DNA from: Pseudomonas sp. HN11
Lineage (GTDB): Bacteria > Pseudomonadota > Gammaproteobacteria > Pseudomonadales > Pseudomonadaceae
Reading direction: 5' to 3'
Assembly (NCBI RefSeq): GCF_021390155.1
Contig: NZ_CP089985.1
Location: 5,287,501-5,351,500, forward strand
Length of the DNA: 64,000 nucleotides
A model generated the notes under the pieces. The model did no database searches. It was not told where the DNA came from and saw only the letters and a program-made list of their open reading frames with translations. Below are positions 11,123 through 19,770 of this stretch, piece by piece (position 1 is the stretch's first letter; each line of letters begins with the position of its first letter). The position numbers and the translations under genes were made by a program.

Positions 11123-11150
11123 TTGCACGACCGCTCGTAGCGGCCATAAT
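11123..11150 (+). promoter_or_regulatory. promoter of the kinase-like fusion gene
   Basis: TTGCAC (11123-11128) and CATAAT (11145-11150) are separated by 16 bp on the plus strand, 38 bp before the GTG start at 11189. It diverges from the mrcB promoter. Confidence 0.6.
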
Positions 11151-11188
11151 GCCCACCATGATTTTCTCCAGACTCTGAAGGATCGCCC

Positions 11189-12745
11189 GTGAGCCAGTCC
11201 CTGATCGCTGCCCTGCAAAACCCGGCTTTATACCCTCACCCGGTTGAGGCGTTTCAAGTCATCGAAACCCATATTTCCTGGGTGGTCCTGACCGGCCCGT
11301 ATGCCTATAAGCTGAAGAAACCGATGAATTTCGGCTTCCTGGATTTTACCGATCTGGAAAAGCGCGGGCACTTCTGCAATGAAGAACTGCGCCTCAACCA
11401 GCGCCTGACCGAAGATTTGTATCTTGAAGTGTTGCCGATCACCGGCAGTGCCGAAGCACCGCAATTGGGCGGCGACGGCCCGGTCGTCGAATACGCGCTG
11501 AAAATGCGCCAGTTCCCGCAAAGCCAATTGCTCAGCACCTTGCAAGCCAATGGCGAACTGACCAGCGCGCACATTGATGAGATGGCCAAGCAAATCGCGC
11601 ACTTCCACCTCACGGCGCCAAAAGTCCCGCAGGAACACCCGGCCGGCACTCCGGATGAAGTGATGGCACCGGTGCGCCAGAACTTCGACCAGATCCGTCC
11701 GTTCCTCAGCGACAAGGCCGACCTGGCTCAGCTGGACGCTCTGCAGGCCTGGGCCGAAAGCAGCTTCGAGCGCCTCAAGCCGCTGTTCTCCCTGCGCAAA
11801 AAAGACGGTTTCACCCGCGAATGCCACGGTGATATTCACTTGGGCAACGCCACCTTGATCGATGGCCACGTGGTGATCTTCGATTGCATCGAATTCAACG
11901 AGCCATTCCGCTTCACCGACGTGTACGCCGACACCGGTTTCCTGGCGATGGACCTTGAAGATCGGGGCCTCAAGTCTCTGGCTCGCCGCTTTATCAGCCA
12001 GTACCTGGAACTGACCGGCGATTATCAGGGCCTGGAGGTGCTGAACTTCTATAAAGCCTATCGCGCCCTGGTACGCGCCAAGATCGCACTGTTCAGCATG
12101 CCGAGCGAAGCCAGCCCGGTGCAACGCGCCACTACCCTGCGTCAATACCGCAACTACGCCAACCTGGCGGAAAGCTACAGCACCATTCCGTCGCGCTTCC
12201 TGGCCATTACCCACGGCGTGTCAGCCGTAGGCAAAAGCCACGTGTCCATGCGTTTGGTTGGAGCCCTTGGCGCTGTACGCCTGCGCTCGGACGTGGAACG
12301 CAAGCGCCTGTTCGGCGAGCAACAAGTGGAAAATACGCCACAAGCCGGCATCTATGCGGCTGATGCCAGTGCGGCAACCTACGCACGTTTGAACGAAATC
12401 GCCGATACCGTACTGCGCGCCGGCTACCCGGTGGTGCTGGACGCGACCTTCCTGAAACGCGAACAGCGCGATGCAGCGGCCAAAGTAGCTGAGGCTACCG
12501 GTGCGCCCTTCCTGATCGTGGATTGCAACGCCCCGCAAGCAGTTATCGCAAGCTGGTTGGCGCAACGTCAGGCGGACAAAAACGACCCTTCCGACGCAAC
12601 ACTGGCGATTATCGAAGAACAGCAGGCCAATCGCGACCCGCTGACTGCCGAAGAATTGCTCCTCAGCAAGCGCATCGAAACGAACGAAAGTGGCACCCTC
12701 GACGCGTTGGTAGCGCACATTCGTCAGCGTCTGCCTGGCCTGTAG
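11189..12745 (+). CDS. bifunctional aminoglycoside-phosphotransferase-like / P-loop ATPase fusion protein
   Basis: This 518-aa protein has two kinase-like halves. Residues 1 to about 330 resemble APH/choline kinase enzymes, with the catalytic-loop pattern HGDIHLGN near residues 212-219 and a downstream VVIFDCIEF containing the metal-binding Asp. The second half begins with a P-loop, GVSAVGKS (about 343-350), and resembles AAA-type or zeta-toxin-like small kinases. The start is GTG, preceded by AAGGA. The family is widespread but, as far as I know, its substrate is unestablished. I do not call it a drug-resistance gene. It is divergent from mrcB. Confidence 0.85.
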   Translation: MSQSLIAALQNPALYPHPVEAFQVIETHISWVVLTGPYAYKLKKPMNFGFLDFTDLEKRGHFCNEELRLNQRLTEDLYLEVLPITGSAEAPQLGGDGPVVEYALKMRQFPQSQLLSTLQANGELTSAHIDEMAKQIAHFHLTAPKVPQEHPAGTPDEVMAPVRQNFDQIRPFLSDKADLAQLDALQAWAESSFERLKPLFSLRKKDGFTRECHGDIHLGNATLIDGHVVIFDCIEFNEPFRFTDVYADTGFLAMDLEDRGLKSLARRFISQYLELTGDYQGLEVLNFYKAYRALVRAKIALFSMPSEASPVQRATTLRQYRNYANLAESYSTIPSRFLAITHGVSAVGKSHVSMRLVGALGAVRLRSDVERKRLFGEQQVENTPQAGIYAADASAATYARLNEIADTVLRAGYPVVLDATFLKREQRDAAAKVAEATGAPFLIVDCNAPQAVIASWLAQRQADKNDPSDATLAIIEEQQANRDPLTAEELLLSKRIETNESGTLDALVAHIRQRLPGL

Positions 12746-12750
12746 GAAAA

Positions 12751-12794
12751 ATTTCTTGGTCGTGTCGCCTATTTAGGGCGCACGACCCAGAAAT
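12751..12794 (+). terminator. imperfect hairpin between the kinase fusion and pentapeptide genes
   Basis: A long inverted repeat pairs ATTTCT-GGTCGTG-CGCC with GGCG-CACGACC-AGAAAT around an AT-rich loop. It lies just after the stop at 12745 and overlaps the promoter area of the next gene, which has TATAAT at 12803-12808. There is no T-run, so it may terminate weakly or be a regulatory site. Confidence 0.4.
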
Positions 12795-12838
12795 AGTGGC
12801 ACTATAATGGCGTCATAAGTCCAACAGGAGTCGCCGTC

Positions 12839-13183
12839 ATGAGTCAGCCCAAGCTTCTTGATACGCCGCTTTACACGCTCCTGCACAAAGACGATATCCG
12901 AGGCTTCAACCAGGAGCGCCCCAAAGACGGTGTCATCGACATGCGCGGTGGCGACTTCCGCGGGCTGGATTTACGCGAGCTGAACACCACTGGCGTGGAC
13001 TTCACCGATGCCTACTTCCGCTCCGCCGACCTGCGCGGCCTGGACCTGCGCGACTGCCCACTGGAAGGCGCCAGCCTGGCCCATGCGCAGATCTCCGGTA
13101 CGTATTTCCCGCCAGAATTGACCGCCGATGAGATCCTCATGTCGGTTAATTTCGGTACTCGCCTGCGCTACCGCACCCGCTGA
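12839..13183 (+). CDS. small pentapeptide-repeat protein
   Basis: This 114-aa cytosolic protein has about eight A(D/N)LxX-like pentapeptides in the middle (DFRGLDLRELNTTGVDFTDA and on to EGASLAHAQ, residues about 37-85), which would fold into a short right-handed beta helix. The flanks are not repetitive. Such repeats are found in DNA-mimic and gyrase-protecting proteins, but this one is much shorter and its function is unknown. A TATAAT box (12803-12808) and an AGGAG ribosome site precede it, so it is likely transcribed alone. Confidence 0.85.
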   Translation: MSQPKLLDTPLYTLLHKDDIRGFNQERPKDGVIDMRGGDFRGLDLRELNTTGVDFTDAYFRSADLRGLDLRDCPLEGASLAHAQISGTYFPPELTADEILMSVNFGTRLRYRTR

Positions 13184-13376
13184 CCCCCTCTGTTTCAGCC
13201 CCGGTTTCGCACAGGCGCACCGGGGGACTTCCCGCCTGACTGGTTTCGCCACGCTTATAAGCTTTAGGCCGTTTCCGACTAAAGAACTACGCTTTTCCTA
13301 CTGAGCGCTACACTCCTGTGCAGGCTTGCCTGGTTTCGATACCCACCGCACCATTCGGCTGTCGCAAGGAGGCTTG

Positions 13377-13649
13377 ATGAACGATGAGCTGCAACACCTG
13401 AAAAATCTCGGCAAGACGTCCGCACAGTGGCTGCACGCGGTGGGCATCCACAGTGCGTCGGATTTGCGCCGCCTGGGTGCCGTCGATGCGTACCGGGCCG
13501 TCCGGACGCGCGGATTTCGTGCCTCGAAAGTATTGCTGTATGCAATCGAGGGGGCCTTGATGGATGTGCACTGGAATGACATTCCTGCCGAGCGCAAGGA
13601 AGCGTTGAACCGTCAATTGGATGCGCTATCGGCGCGCCAGAAGAATTAG
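13377..13649 (+). CDS. TfoX/Sxy C-terminal domain protein
   Basis: This 90-aa protein matches only the C-terminal domain of TfoX/Sxy regulators, a helix-hairpin-helix-like fold (LKNLGKTSAQWLHAVGI then DLRRLGAVDAY). The N-terminal domain of full-length Sxy competence regulators is absent. The start at 13377 is fixed by the strong AAGGAGG at 13366-13372; an in-frame ATG at 13326 lacks one. Single-domain versions are common in Pseudomonas and their role is not known. It lies directly upstream of prrF, with no terminator seen between. Confidence 0.85.
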   Translation: MNDELQHLKNLGKTSAQWLHAVGIHSASDLRRLGAVDAYRAVRTRGFRASKVLLYAIEGALMDVHWNDIPAERKEALNRQLDALSARQKN

Positions 13650-13727
13650 CTCGCTGACAAATCCCAACATTTACCGGCATTGCGAACAGGCGTTTGAGAA
13701 AACGCAGAGAACAGACCAAAACAACTG

Positions 13728-13759
13728 TTGACACTCAAATGAGAATCGTTATGATTATC
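13728..13759 (+). promoter_or_regulatory. prrF promoter with Fur box
   Basis: The -35 is TTGACA (13728-13733) and the -10 is TATGAT (13750-13755), with a 16-bp spacer. Bases 13741-13759 match the 19-bp Fur consensus at 14 positions and cover the -10. Iron-loaded Fur would therefore block transcription. Confidence 0.88.
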
Positions 13760-13761
13760 AC

Positions 13762-13874
13762 AACTGATCGCGAGATCAGCCGATAACTGAAAGACCATTG
13801 GTTCGGACTCTCAGATTATCTCCTCATCAGGCTAATCACGGTTATTTGACCCGGCTCTTGCCGGGTCTTTTTTT
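13762..13874 (+). ncRNA. prrF: PrrF, iron-responsive small RNA
   Basis: This RNA of about 113 nt begins AACTGATCGCGAGATCAGCC, close to the PrrF 5' end I recall from P. aeruginosa. It contains the conserved unpaired core CTCAGATTATCTCCTCATC (13808-13826) that pairs with target mRNAs, and ends in a GACCCGG/CCGGGTC hairpin with seven T. PrrF is the Pseudomonas functional counterpart of RyhB: it is made under iron starvation and represses iron-using enzymes with Hfq. It sits next to the heme-uptake operon, as in P. aeruginosa. Only one copy is present here, whereas P. aeruginosa carries two in tandem. Confidence 0.93.
13848..13874 (+). terminator. PrrF intrinsic terminator
   Basis: GACCCGG (13848-13854) pairs with CCGGGTC (13861-13867) around a CTCTTG loop, followed by TTTTTTT (13868-13874). 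It ends PrrF and faces the 3' end of hmuV, 20 bp away. Confidence 0.92.
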
Positions 13875-13893
13875 GTCTATAGAAAAGCCGACT

Positions 13894-14661
13894 TCAGCGC
13901 GCAATGATCAGTGGATGACCACGTTCCGGATGTGGCCGCACCAGCACATCCAAACCAAACACAGCCTTCAACGGTTCAGGCTGCATCACCTGCGCTGGCG
14001 TATCCAGAGCATGCGGCCGCCCCGCTTCCAGTAGCAGAATCCGATCGCAGTAACGCGCCGCCAAGTTCAGGTCGTGAAGGATCACCAGCACCGCCGCCCC
14101 CCGATCAGCAAAGGTGCGAATGGCCTGCAAGGTGGTGTGTTGATGCAAAGGATCGAGCATCGACGTCGGCTCATCCAACAGCAACGTCTGCCCTGCCTCG
14201 CCCGGCCATAACTGCGCCAGCACTCGTGCCAGATGCACCCGCTGACGCTCGCCACCAGACAGCGCAAGGTAGCTGCGGCCGCTCAAGTGACCGACATCTG
14301 CCGCCTGCAAGGCTGCCTCGATGATCTCGTCATCGCGGGCTCGCCCGGTCTGATGAGGCAAGCGGCCCATGCCGACCACCTCTTCGACCCGGAAAGCGAA
14401 GTCCAGCGTCGAGCTTTGCGGCAATACCGCCAGGCGTTGTGCCCGCTGCGCACCACTCCACTCATTCAATGGGCGTTGATCCAACCACACCTGGCCTTGG
14501 TCGGGGTGCAGCTCACCGCACAATGCTCCGAGTAACGTACTCTTGCCCGCACCATTGGGGCCCAGCACCCCGAGCACCTCCCCTGGCAACAAGTCGAGGG
14601 TGACATCAGCCAATACGGTTTTGCGACCGCGACGGATCTGCAAATCTTCCACCCGCAGCAT
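13894..14661 (-). CDS. hmuV: heme ABC transporter ATP-binding protein
   Basis: This 255-aa ATPase powers heme import through the HmuU permease. Walker A is GPNGAGKST (about residues 35-43), the ABC signature is [15 protein letters not shown], Walker B is [11 protein letters not shown], and the switch histidine is in VILHDLNL. Its start overlaps the hmuU stop by one base. Called PhuV in P. aeruginosa. The 3' end faces PrrF convergently. Confidence 0.95.
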   Translation of the reverse strand: MLRVEDLQIRRGRKTVLADVTLDLLPGEVLGVLGPNGAGKSTLLGALCGELHPDQGQVWLDQRPLNEWSGAQRAQRLAVLPQSSTLDFAFRVEEVVGMGRLPHQTGRARDDEIIEAALQAADVGHLSGRSYLALSGGERQRVHLARVLAQLWPGEAGQTLLLDEPTSMLDPLHQHTTLQAIRTFADRGAAVLVILHDLNLAARYCDRILLLEAGRPHALDTPAQVMQPEPLKAVFGLDVLVRPHPERGHPLIIAR

Positions 14662-15698
14662 CAGGCACGCCCCCGCAACAACAGGTAAAGAAAAAACGGC
14701 GCGCCGATAAACGCAGTGACGATACCGATAGGCAACTCAGCCGGTGCCAAGGCAAGCCGTGCGACCAGATCGGCAAACAACAACAGGCTCGCACCCGCGA
14801 GGACCGACGCCGGTAACAACACACGATGATCGGGACCCGCCAACAAGCGCACTAGATGCGGCACCACCAGACCCACAAAACCGATCATGCCCGCAGCAGC
14901 CACCGCCGCCCCGACACCCAGCGCCGTACAGAAAACCAATTCGCGCTTGAGCCCTTCCACATCGACACCAAGATGATTGGCCTCCGACTCACCGAGCAAC
15001 AGGGCATTCAACGCCTTGGCCCGGCGCGGCAACCACAGCGCCACACCCGCGCTCACGAGCAACAGCGGCCATAACCGCGAATAGCTGGCGCCGTTGAGGC
15101 TGCCCAGGTTCCAAAATGTCAGGGTGCGCAAGGTGGCGTCGTCGGCCAGGTAGGTGAAGAGGCCCACCGCCGAACTGGCGAGGGCCGTAAGGGCAATGCC
15201 GGCGAGCAGCATGGTAGCGACGTTGGTCTGGCCGTTACGTCGCCCCAGTCGATACACCAGTGCAGTCACACCGAGCCCACCCAAGAATGCACACAGCGAC
15301 AGGAGATAAGGGCCGAATGCATCCGGCAAGCCGCCGAAAAACGAACCACCAACAATCGCCACCGCCGCGCCCAGCGCAGCGCCGCTGGAGACGCCGACTA
15401 AACCTGGGTCTGCCAGAGGATTGCGGAACAAGCCCTGCATCGCCACACCCGACAAGGCCAGGACACCGCCGACGGCCAAGCCCAGCAACGTGCGTGGCAA
15501 GCGGATCTGCCCCAGGATCAACTCAGCCTGCTCCAGCCCCTGTGCCTCTATCGGCAACCCCATCAAGCGCAGGGCGGCCTTGAGCGTATCCAATAGGGGC
15601 AAGCTGACCGGCCCCAGCGCCAGCGAAAGCCAGATCGCCAAGACACACAACAGCGCCAGCCCAGCAAACAGCGTTTTGGGTTTTACCAGCGTGATCAT
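14661..15698 (-). CDS. hmuU: heme ABC transporter permease (FecCD family)
   Basis: This 345-aa polytopic inner-membrane protein of the FecCD/BtuC type has about nine or ten hydrophobic helices and the family motifs [19 protein letters not shown] near residue 70 and [14 protein letters not shown] near residue 275, the latter contacting the ATPase. It forms the heme channel with HmuV and HmuT. The start overlaps the hmuT stop by four bases (ATGA), and it in turn overlaps hmuV, so the three are one operon. Equivalent to PhuU. Confidence 0.95.
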   Translation of the reverse strand: MITLVKPKTLFAGLALLCVLAIWLSLALGPVSLPLLDTLKAALRLMGLPIEAQGLEQAELILGQIRLPRTLLGLAVGGVLALSGVAMQGLFRNPLADPGLVGVSSGAALGAAVAIVGGSFFGGLPDAFGPYLLSLCAFLGGLGVTALVYRLGRRNGQTNVATMLLAGIALTALASSAVGLFTYLADDATLRTLTFWNLGSLNGASYSRLWPLLLVSAGVALWLPRRAKALNALLLGESEANHLGVDVEGLKRELVFCTALGVGAAVAAAGMIGFVGLVVPHLVRLLAGPDHRVLLPASVLAGASLLLFADLVARLALAPAELPIGIVTAFIGAPFFLYLLLRGRA

Positions 15699-16573
15699 GG
15701 GGCTGGCTTGGCCAGGGACGGGTAAAACCCGGCAGACAACGCAACCAGGCTTTGAGGCAGACGCGGCCCGAGCCCGCCGACCAGCAAAGTAGGATCCACC
15801 TCAAATACCCGCCCAACCTTGGCCGCTGGCGTGGAAGCCAGGATCGGATTCTCTTTGAACAGCGCCGCACGCGCCGCGTCCCCGGTCAGGGCACGGTCAG
15901 CAAACACCAGTACATCTGGACTCAACCCCGCCAACGACTCCACCGAAAACGGCTTATAGCCAGTATGCGTCGCCAGATTGCGCCCGCCCGCCTGCTGCAA
16001 CATCCAGTCAGCCGCCGTGTCTTTGCCCGCGATCAGTGGCTTGCCGCCCGCATGGCCCAGCAACAGCAAAACGCCAGGGGCCTTTTGCGTGGCCTGAGCC
16101 TTGTCGACCCAGCGTTTCTGCTGATCCAGCGCCTGTTCATATCCGGTAAACAATTCGCTGGCTTTGGCCTCCGTGCCCAGCAACTTGCCCAAGTGCTGAA
16201 GGTTGCCTTTCAACGTAGGCAGATCAGGCTGTGCCGAAAACATCTCCACTTGCACCCCTGCGCTGCGAATCTGTGCCAGTACCGGCGGCGGGCCCATTTC
16301 TTCAGTGCCTACCAGCACCTGCGGACGCAAACTCAAGATACCTTCGGCCGACAATTGCCGCTGGTAACCAATGCTCGGCAACGCCTTAAGGGACTCAGGA
16401 TGCTGGCTGGTGGTATCCACCCCCACCAACTTCGACTCGCCGCCCAAGGCAGTCACCCACTCCGACAGCGCCCCACCGGCACTCACCCAGCGTTGTGGCA
16501 GATCAGAGGCTTGAGCCCCAGGGTTGACCAGCAGTCCGACAACAAGCGCGATAGCGCTGGCACTCAAGCGCAT
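15695..16573 (-). CDS. hmuT: periplasmic heme-binding protein
   Basis: This 292-aa substrate-binding protein delivers heme to HmuUV. A signal peptide covers residues 1-22 (MRLSASAIALVVGLLVNPG, cut near AQA-S). Tyr70 in the IGYQRQLSAEG motif probably corresponds to the heme-ligating tyrosine of PhuT (Tyr71); this is inference from position. I chose the ATG at 16573 because GGAAGGAAA lies seven bases upstream; an in-frame TTG at 16591 would place that ribosome site inside the gene. It is the first gene of hmuTUV, with a Fur-box promoter upstream. No outer-membrane receptor or PhuS gene is adjacent. Confidence 0.94.
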   Translation of the reverse strand: MRLSASAIALVVGLLVNPGAQASDLPQRWVSAGGALSEWVTALGGESKLVGVDTTSQHPESLKALPSIGYQRQLSAEGILSLRPQVLVGTEEMGPPPVLAQIRSAGVQVEMFSAQPDLPTLKGNLQHLGKLLGTEAKASELFTGYEQALDQQKRWVDKAQATQKAPGVLLLLGHAGGKPLIAGKDTAADWMLQQAGGRNLATHTGYKPFSVESLAGLSPDVLVFADRALTGDAARAALFKENPILASTPAAKVGRVFEVDPTLLVGGLGPRLPQSLVALSAGFYPSLAKPAP

Positions 16574-16685
16574 AACAGGGTTTCCTTCCAAGGGCAGGGC
16601 CGCTCAAAACGCTCATCAACGAGACAGATAACCCCTGCCCCGCATCGTATTGAGCGCCCGGTCAGCTAACGGGCGAAGTCGGCAT

Positions 16686-16713
16686 TTGATAATTGTTTGC
16701 ATTTGAACGTCAA
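16686..16713 (-). promoter_or_regulatory. hmuTUV promoter with probable Fur box
   Basis: On the reverse strand the -35 is TTGACG (16713-16708) and the -10 is TATCAA (16691-16686), with a 16-bp spacer. The overlapping 19-mer at 16706-16688 matches the Fur consensus at 12 of 19 positions. It shares the intergenic region with the plus-strand Rieske gene, which begins at 16731. Confidence 0.7.
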
Positions 16714-16730
16714 GGCACTTAAGGATTGAA

Positions 16731-17048
16731 ATGAAGTTTCTCTGCTCCTCCGATACCCTCGCGTCAGACAGCAGCCTCGGTTTTGAAATCGATGGTTGCA
16801 AATTGTTGGCCGTGCGCCGGAACGGCGTTGCCTACTTCTATATCAACCGTTGCCCCCATCGCGGCATTCCACTGGAATGGCAGCCTGACCGGTTCCTAGA
16901 CGACAGCGCCAGCCTGATCCAGTGCGCCACCCACGGCGCCCTGTTCCTGATCGAGAGCGGCGAGTGCATCGCAGGCCCCTGTGCCGGGCAAAGCCTCACT
17001 GTCCTGCCCGGCCGCGAAGACGCCCAAGGGTTGTGGGTGGAACTCTAG
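16731..17048 (+). CDS. small Rieske [2Fe-2S] protein
   Basis: This 105-aa soluble ferredoxin-like protein carries both halves of the Rieske cluster motif: C-x-H in NRCPHRG (about residues 38-44) and C-x2-H in QCATHGALF (about 63-71). It has no catalytic domain or membrane helix, so it is probably an electron carrier or the ferredoxin part of an unlinked oxygenase. AAGGA precedes the ATG. Its last four bases overlap the convergent sfsA end. It starts 18 bp from the -35 of the divergent hmuT promoter, so Fur could also affect it. Confidence 0.9.
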   Translation: MKFLCSSDTLASDSSLGFEIDGCKLLAVRRNGVAYFYINRCPHRGIPLEWQPDRFLDDSASLIQCATHGALFLIESGECIAGPCAGQSLTVLPGREDAQGLWVEL

Positions 17049-17755
17049 TCGAGCAGCACGTCCAGGCGCCGGTCCACGCTTATTTCCTCGGATGTCATAC
17101 GCACGCCATACGCCAGCACTTCCACCCCGGCCGCCTTGGCTTCATGCAGGGCAGCAGCATAGGCCGCATCGATTTCTACAGCCGGACGCACGGCATCAAT
17201 TCCCGAAAGGTTGACGCAGTACAACTGCACCGCCCGCACACCATCACGTGCCAAGTGGGCCAGCTCGCGTAAATGTTTGGCGCCACGCTGGGTCACCGCA
17301 TCGGGGAAGGCGGCGACCGAAGTACCGTCAAAACCCAAAGTTACACTTTTGACTTCGACGTAGGCCGCGCCGTCGGGGTAGTCCAAGCGGAAGTCGATGC
17401 GGCTTTTCTCCTGACCGTAAGGCACTTCGCGCTTCAAGGCGGTAAAGCCGTTCAGCTCGGTGATCACACCCGCACGCAACGCCTCCTCGACCAACTGATT
17501 GGCACGCGCCGTGTTTACACACGCCAAGCGGCCCTGGGGCGTTTCGGCAATTTCCCAAGTGCCGGGCAATTTGCGCTTGGGGTCATCGGAGCGGCTAAAC
17601 CAGACCTGCCCACCTTCGACCATGCAATTGAGCATCGAGCCGGTGTTGGGGCAGTGAATGGTCAACAGCTCGCCGGTAACGGTTTCGATATCAGTGAGAA
17701 AACGCTTGTAGCGACGAATCAGCCGCGCTTCTTCAAGGGGAGGATGAAAGCGCAT
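17045..17755 (-). CDS. sfsA: SfsA family sugar fermentation stimulation protein
   Basis: This 236-aa protein matches the SfsA family ([47 protein letters not shown]). The D-x(n)-E-V-K pattern in the second half resembles the PD-(D/E)XK nuclease fold, and E. coli SfsA is a DNA-binding protein linked to maltose gene expression; its biochemical role remains unclear. It follows the aminotransferase gene with a one-base overlap, so they are co-expressed. The length is normal. Confidence 0.95.
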   Translation of the reverse strand: MRFHPPLEEARLIRRYKRFLTDIETVTGELLTIHCPNTGSMLNCMVEGGQVWFSRSDDPKRKLPGTWEIAETPQGRLACVNTARANQLVEEALRAGVITELNGFTALKREVPYGQEKSRIDFRLDYPDGAAYVEVKSVTLGFDGTSVAAFPDAVTQRGAKHLRELAHLARDGVRAVQLYCVNLSGIDAVRPAVEIDAAYAAALHEAKAAGVEVLAYGVRMTSEEISVDRRLDVLLD

Positions 17756-18927
17756 CAGCCGTGCCAGCTCCGCAAGCCACGGGCGATCCGTTCCACCGCC
17801 TCCTGTAACCGATCGAGGTTTTGTGTGTAGGCAAAACGCACATGATGGCCGGCTTGGTAGCGCCCGAAGTCCAGGCCCGGAGTAAAAGCTACGTGTTCGG
17901 TTTCGAGGAAGTGACGGCAGAATGCGAAGGCATCACCGCCGAACGCGCTGATATCAGCGTACAAATAGAACGCGCCCTCCGGCTCGACCGCTATACCAAA
18001 CCCTAGCTCGCGCAAGGCAGGCAGCAAGAAATCGCGACGGCGGCCGAATTCGGCGCGGCGCTCTTCGAGAATGCTCAGGGTTTGCGCGGTGAAACAGGCC
18101 AATGCCGCGTGCTGAGCCATGCTCGGCGCACTGATGTAAAGGTTTTGCGCCAGTTTCTCCAACTCCCCCACTGCTGCCGGGGGCGCGACCAGCCACCCCA
18201 GCCGCCAGCCGGTCATGCCGAAATACTTCGAAAAGCTATTCAGGACGAACGCATCGTCGTCCACTTCCAACACGCTGGCAGCGTTCGTGCCGTAGGTGAG
18301 GCCATGGTAGATCTCGTCCACCACCAGATGACCGTTGCGCGCCTTGATCGCGCCGGAAAGCTCGGCCAACTCGTCGCGGGTGAGGATCGTGCCGGTCGGG
18401 TTGGCTGGCGATGCCACCAATGCACCAACACTGTCCTGATCCCAGTGGTTGGCCACCAGGTCGGCGGTCAACTGATAGCGCACCTGCGGGCCGACAGGCA
18501 CCAGCTGCGCCGCGCCTTCCACCAAGCGCAGGAAGTGGCGATTGCAAGGGTAGCCTGGGTCGGCGAGCAGCCAGTGCTTGCCCGGGTCGACCAACAGGCT
18601 GCTGGCGAGCAGCAATGCACCGGAGCCTCCCGGTGTAATCAGAATGCGCTCGGGGTCCACATTCAACCCGTAGCGCTGCTGATAGAAACCACTGATAGCC
18701 TCACGCAGTTCCGGCAAGCCACGGGCGGCGGTATAGCGCGTCTTGCCGTTGGCCAACGCCGCCTGGCCAGCCTTAATGATCGGCTCGGCGGTGGTGAAAT
18801 CCGGCTCGCCGATTTCCAGGTGGATCACGTCATGGCCAGCGGCCTGCAGCTCATTGGCCCGCGCCAGCAATGCCATGACATGAAAAGGTTCGATGGCGCG
18901 ACTGCGCGCACTGTACGGCTGAGCCAT
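17755..18927 (-). CDS. PLP-dependent class I/II aminotransferase
   Basis: This 390-aa fold-type I aminotransferase shows PLP-binding Lys234 in [15 protein letters not shown], with NPTG (about 177-180), VDEIYHGL (about 203-210) and the N-terminal EIGEPDF motif. The closest broad families are aspartate/alanine aminotransferases; the true amino donor cannot be read from sequence. It is the first gene of a pair with sfsA. Annotators sometimes call such proteins DapC or Aat, but I leave the symbol empty. Confidence 0.93.
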   Translation of the reverse strand: MAQPYSARSRAIEPFHVMALLARANELQAAGHDVIHLEIGEPDFTTAEPIIKAGQAALANGKTRYTAARGLPELREAISGFYQQRYGLNVDPERILITPGGSGALLLASSLLVDPGKHWLLADPGYPCNRHFLRLVEGAAQLVPVGPQVRYQLTADLVANHWDQDSVGALVASPANPTGTILTRDELAELSGAIKARNGHLVVDEIYHGLTYGTNAASVLEVDDDAFVLNSFSKYFGMTGWRLGWLVAPPAAVGELEKLAQNLYISAPSMAQHAALACFTAQTLSILEERRAEFGRRRDFLLPALRELGFGIAVEPEGAFYLYADISAFGGDAFAFCRHFLETEHVAFTPGLDFGRYQAGHHVRFAYTQNLDRLQEAVERIARGLRSWHG

Positions 18928-19246
18928 TAGCCTTCCTTAACGGTGAGAACAAAATCTGGATTCTACCGAACCCGCGCTGTAAAACATGTTCTATTGCCTG
19001 CCCGACGGCATATGGCGTCCGGGCAAGCGCCAGCAAAACGACTAAAATCTACAACTGAGGCAACACATACCCAGCAACGACGGGCTGATGCAGTTTGCAA
19101 GCCCAATGCCGTGGGCCTCGACAACCGGGAGTGGCGCACCCCGAATCTATCTGGTAAGTTCGCCCGCTTGCAGCCGCAGGGCCGGCAGGTGTCGGTGACG
19201 TTGCAATCCTGCGCAATGGATTAGAAGAGTGAGAGGCGGTCTATTC
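18928..19246. other. intergenic region between the divergent aminotransferase and dksA genes
   Basis: This stretch of about 320 bp must hold promoters in both directions. I find no convincing -35/-10 pair. A 93-codon open frame on the plus strand (18943-19224) has no ribosome site and no recognisable protein character, so I do not annotate it. Nothing else stands out. Confidence 0.5.
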
Positions 19247-19687
19247 ATGTCCACCCAAGCAAAGCAACAGCAGCAAAGCCTTAGTGGCTTCACACCTTAC
19301 GTCGAAACGAAGGGTGAGGAGTACATGGGCAAGCCCATGCGCCAGCACTTCACCAAGATCCTGCAAAAGTGGAAGCAGGACTTGATGCAGGAGGTCGACC
19401 GCACCGTTGACCACATGAAGGACGAAGCCGCCAACTTCCCGGACCCGGCCGACCGTGCGAGCCAGGAAGAAGAATTCGCCCTTGAACTGCGCGCCCGTGA
19501 TCGCGAGCGCAAGTTGATCAAGAAAATCGACAAGACGCTGCAACTGATCGAAGACGAAGAATACGGCTGGTGCGAATCCTGCGGCGTCGAGATCGGTATT
19601 CGTCGCCTGGAAGCCCGCCCTACCGCGGACCTCTGCGTAGACTGCAAGACCTTGGCCGAAATCAAGGAAAAACAGGTCGGCAAGTAA
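19247..19687 (+). CDS. dksA: RNA polymerase-binding transcription factor DksA
   Basis: This 146-aa protein inserts its coiled coil into the RNA polymerase secondary channel and, with ppGpp, shuts down rRNA promoters and activates amino acid genes. The coiled-coil tip contains the key acidic pair in DPADRASQEEE. The zinc finger is complete: C-x2-C in CESCGVEIG and C-x2-C in CVDCK. I chose the ATG at 19247 after GAGAGGCGG; an earlier in-frame ATG at 19229 gives six extra residues without a good ribosome site. A strong terminator follows. Confidence 0.97.
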   Translation: MSTQAKQQQQSLSGFTPYVETKGEEYMGKPMRQHFTKILQKWKQDLMQEVDRTVDHMKDEAANFPDPADRASQEEEFALELRARDRERKLIKKIDKTLQLIEDEEYGWCESCGVEIGIRRLEARPTADLCVDCKTLAEIKEKQVGK

Positions 19688-19706
19688 TCCAGCCGAGTTG
19701 AACGAG

Positions 19707-19731
19707 TGGGGCGTGCAAACGCCCCATTTTT
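19707..19731 (+). terminator. dksA intrinsic terminator
   Basis: TGGGGCGT (19707-19714) pairs with ACGCCCCA (19719-19726) around a GCAA tetraloop, followed by TTTTT. It lies 20 bp after the dksA stop. Confidence 0.92.
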
Positions 19732-19770
19732 GTTTCTGGCGTTTACCGAATTTCCAGTAGTATCCGGCCC

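Noticed and set aside
11189..12745. Aminoglycoside resistance gene
   Set aside because: The APH-like half has a kinase loop, but the fusion with a P-loop ATPase and the core chromosomal setting fit a housekeeping enzyme of unknown substrate.
18943..19224. 93-codon open frame in the aminotransferase-dksA intergenic region
   Set aside because: No ribosome site, no family resemblance, and the region must hold divergent promoters.
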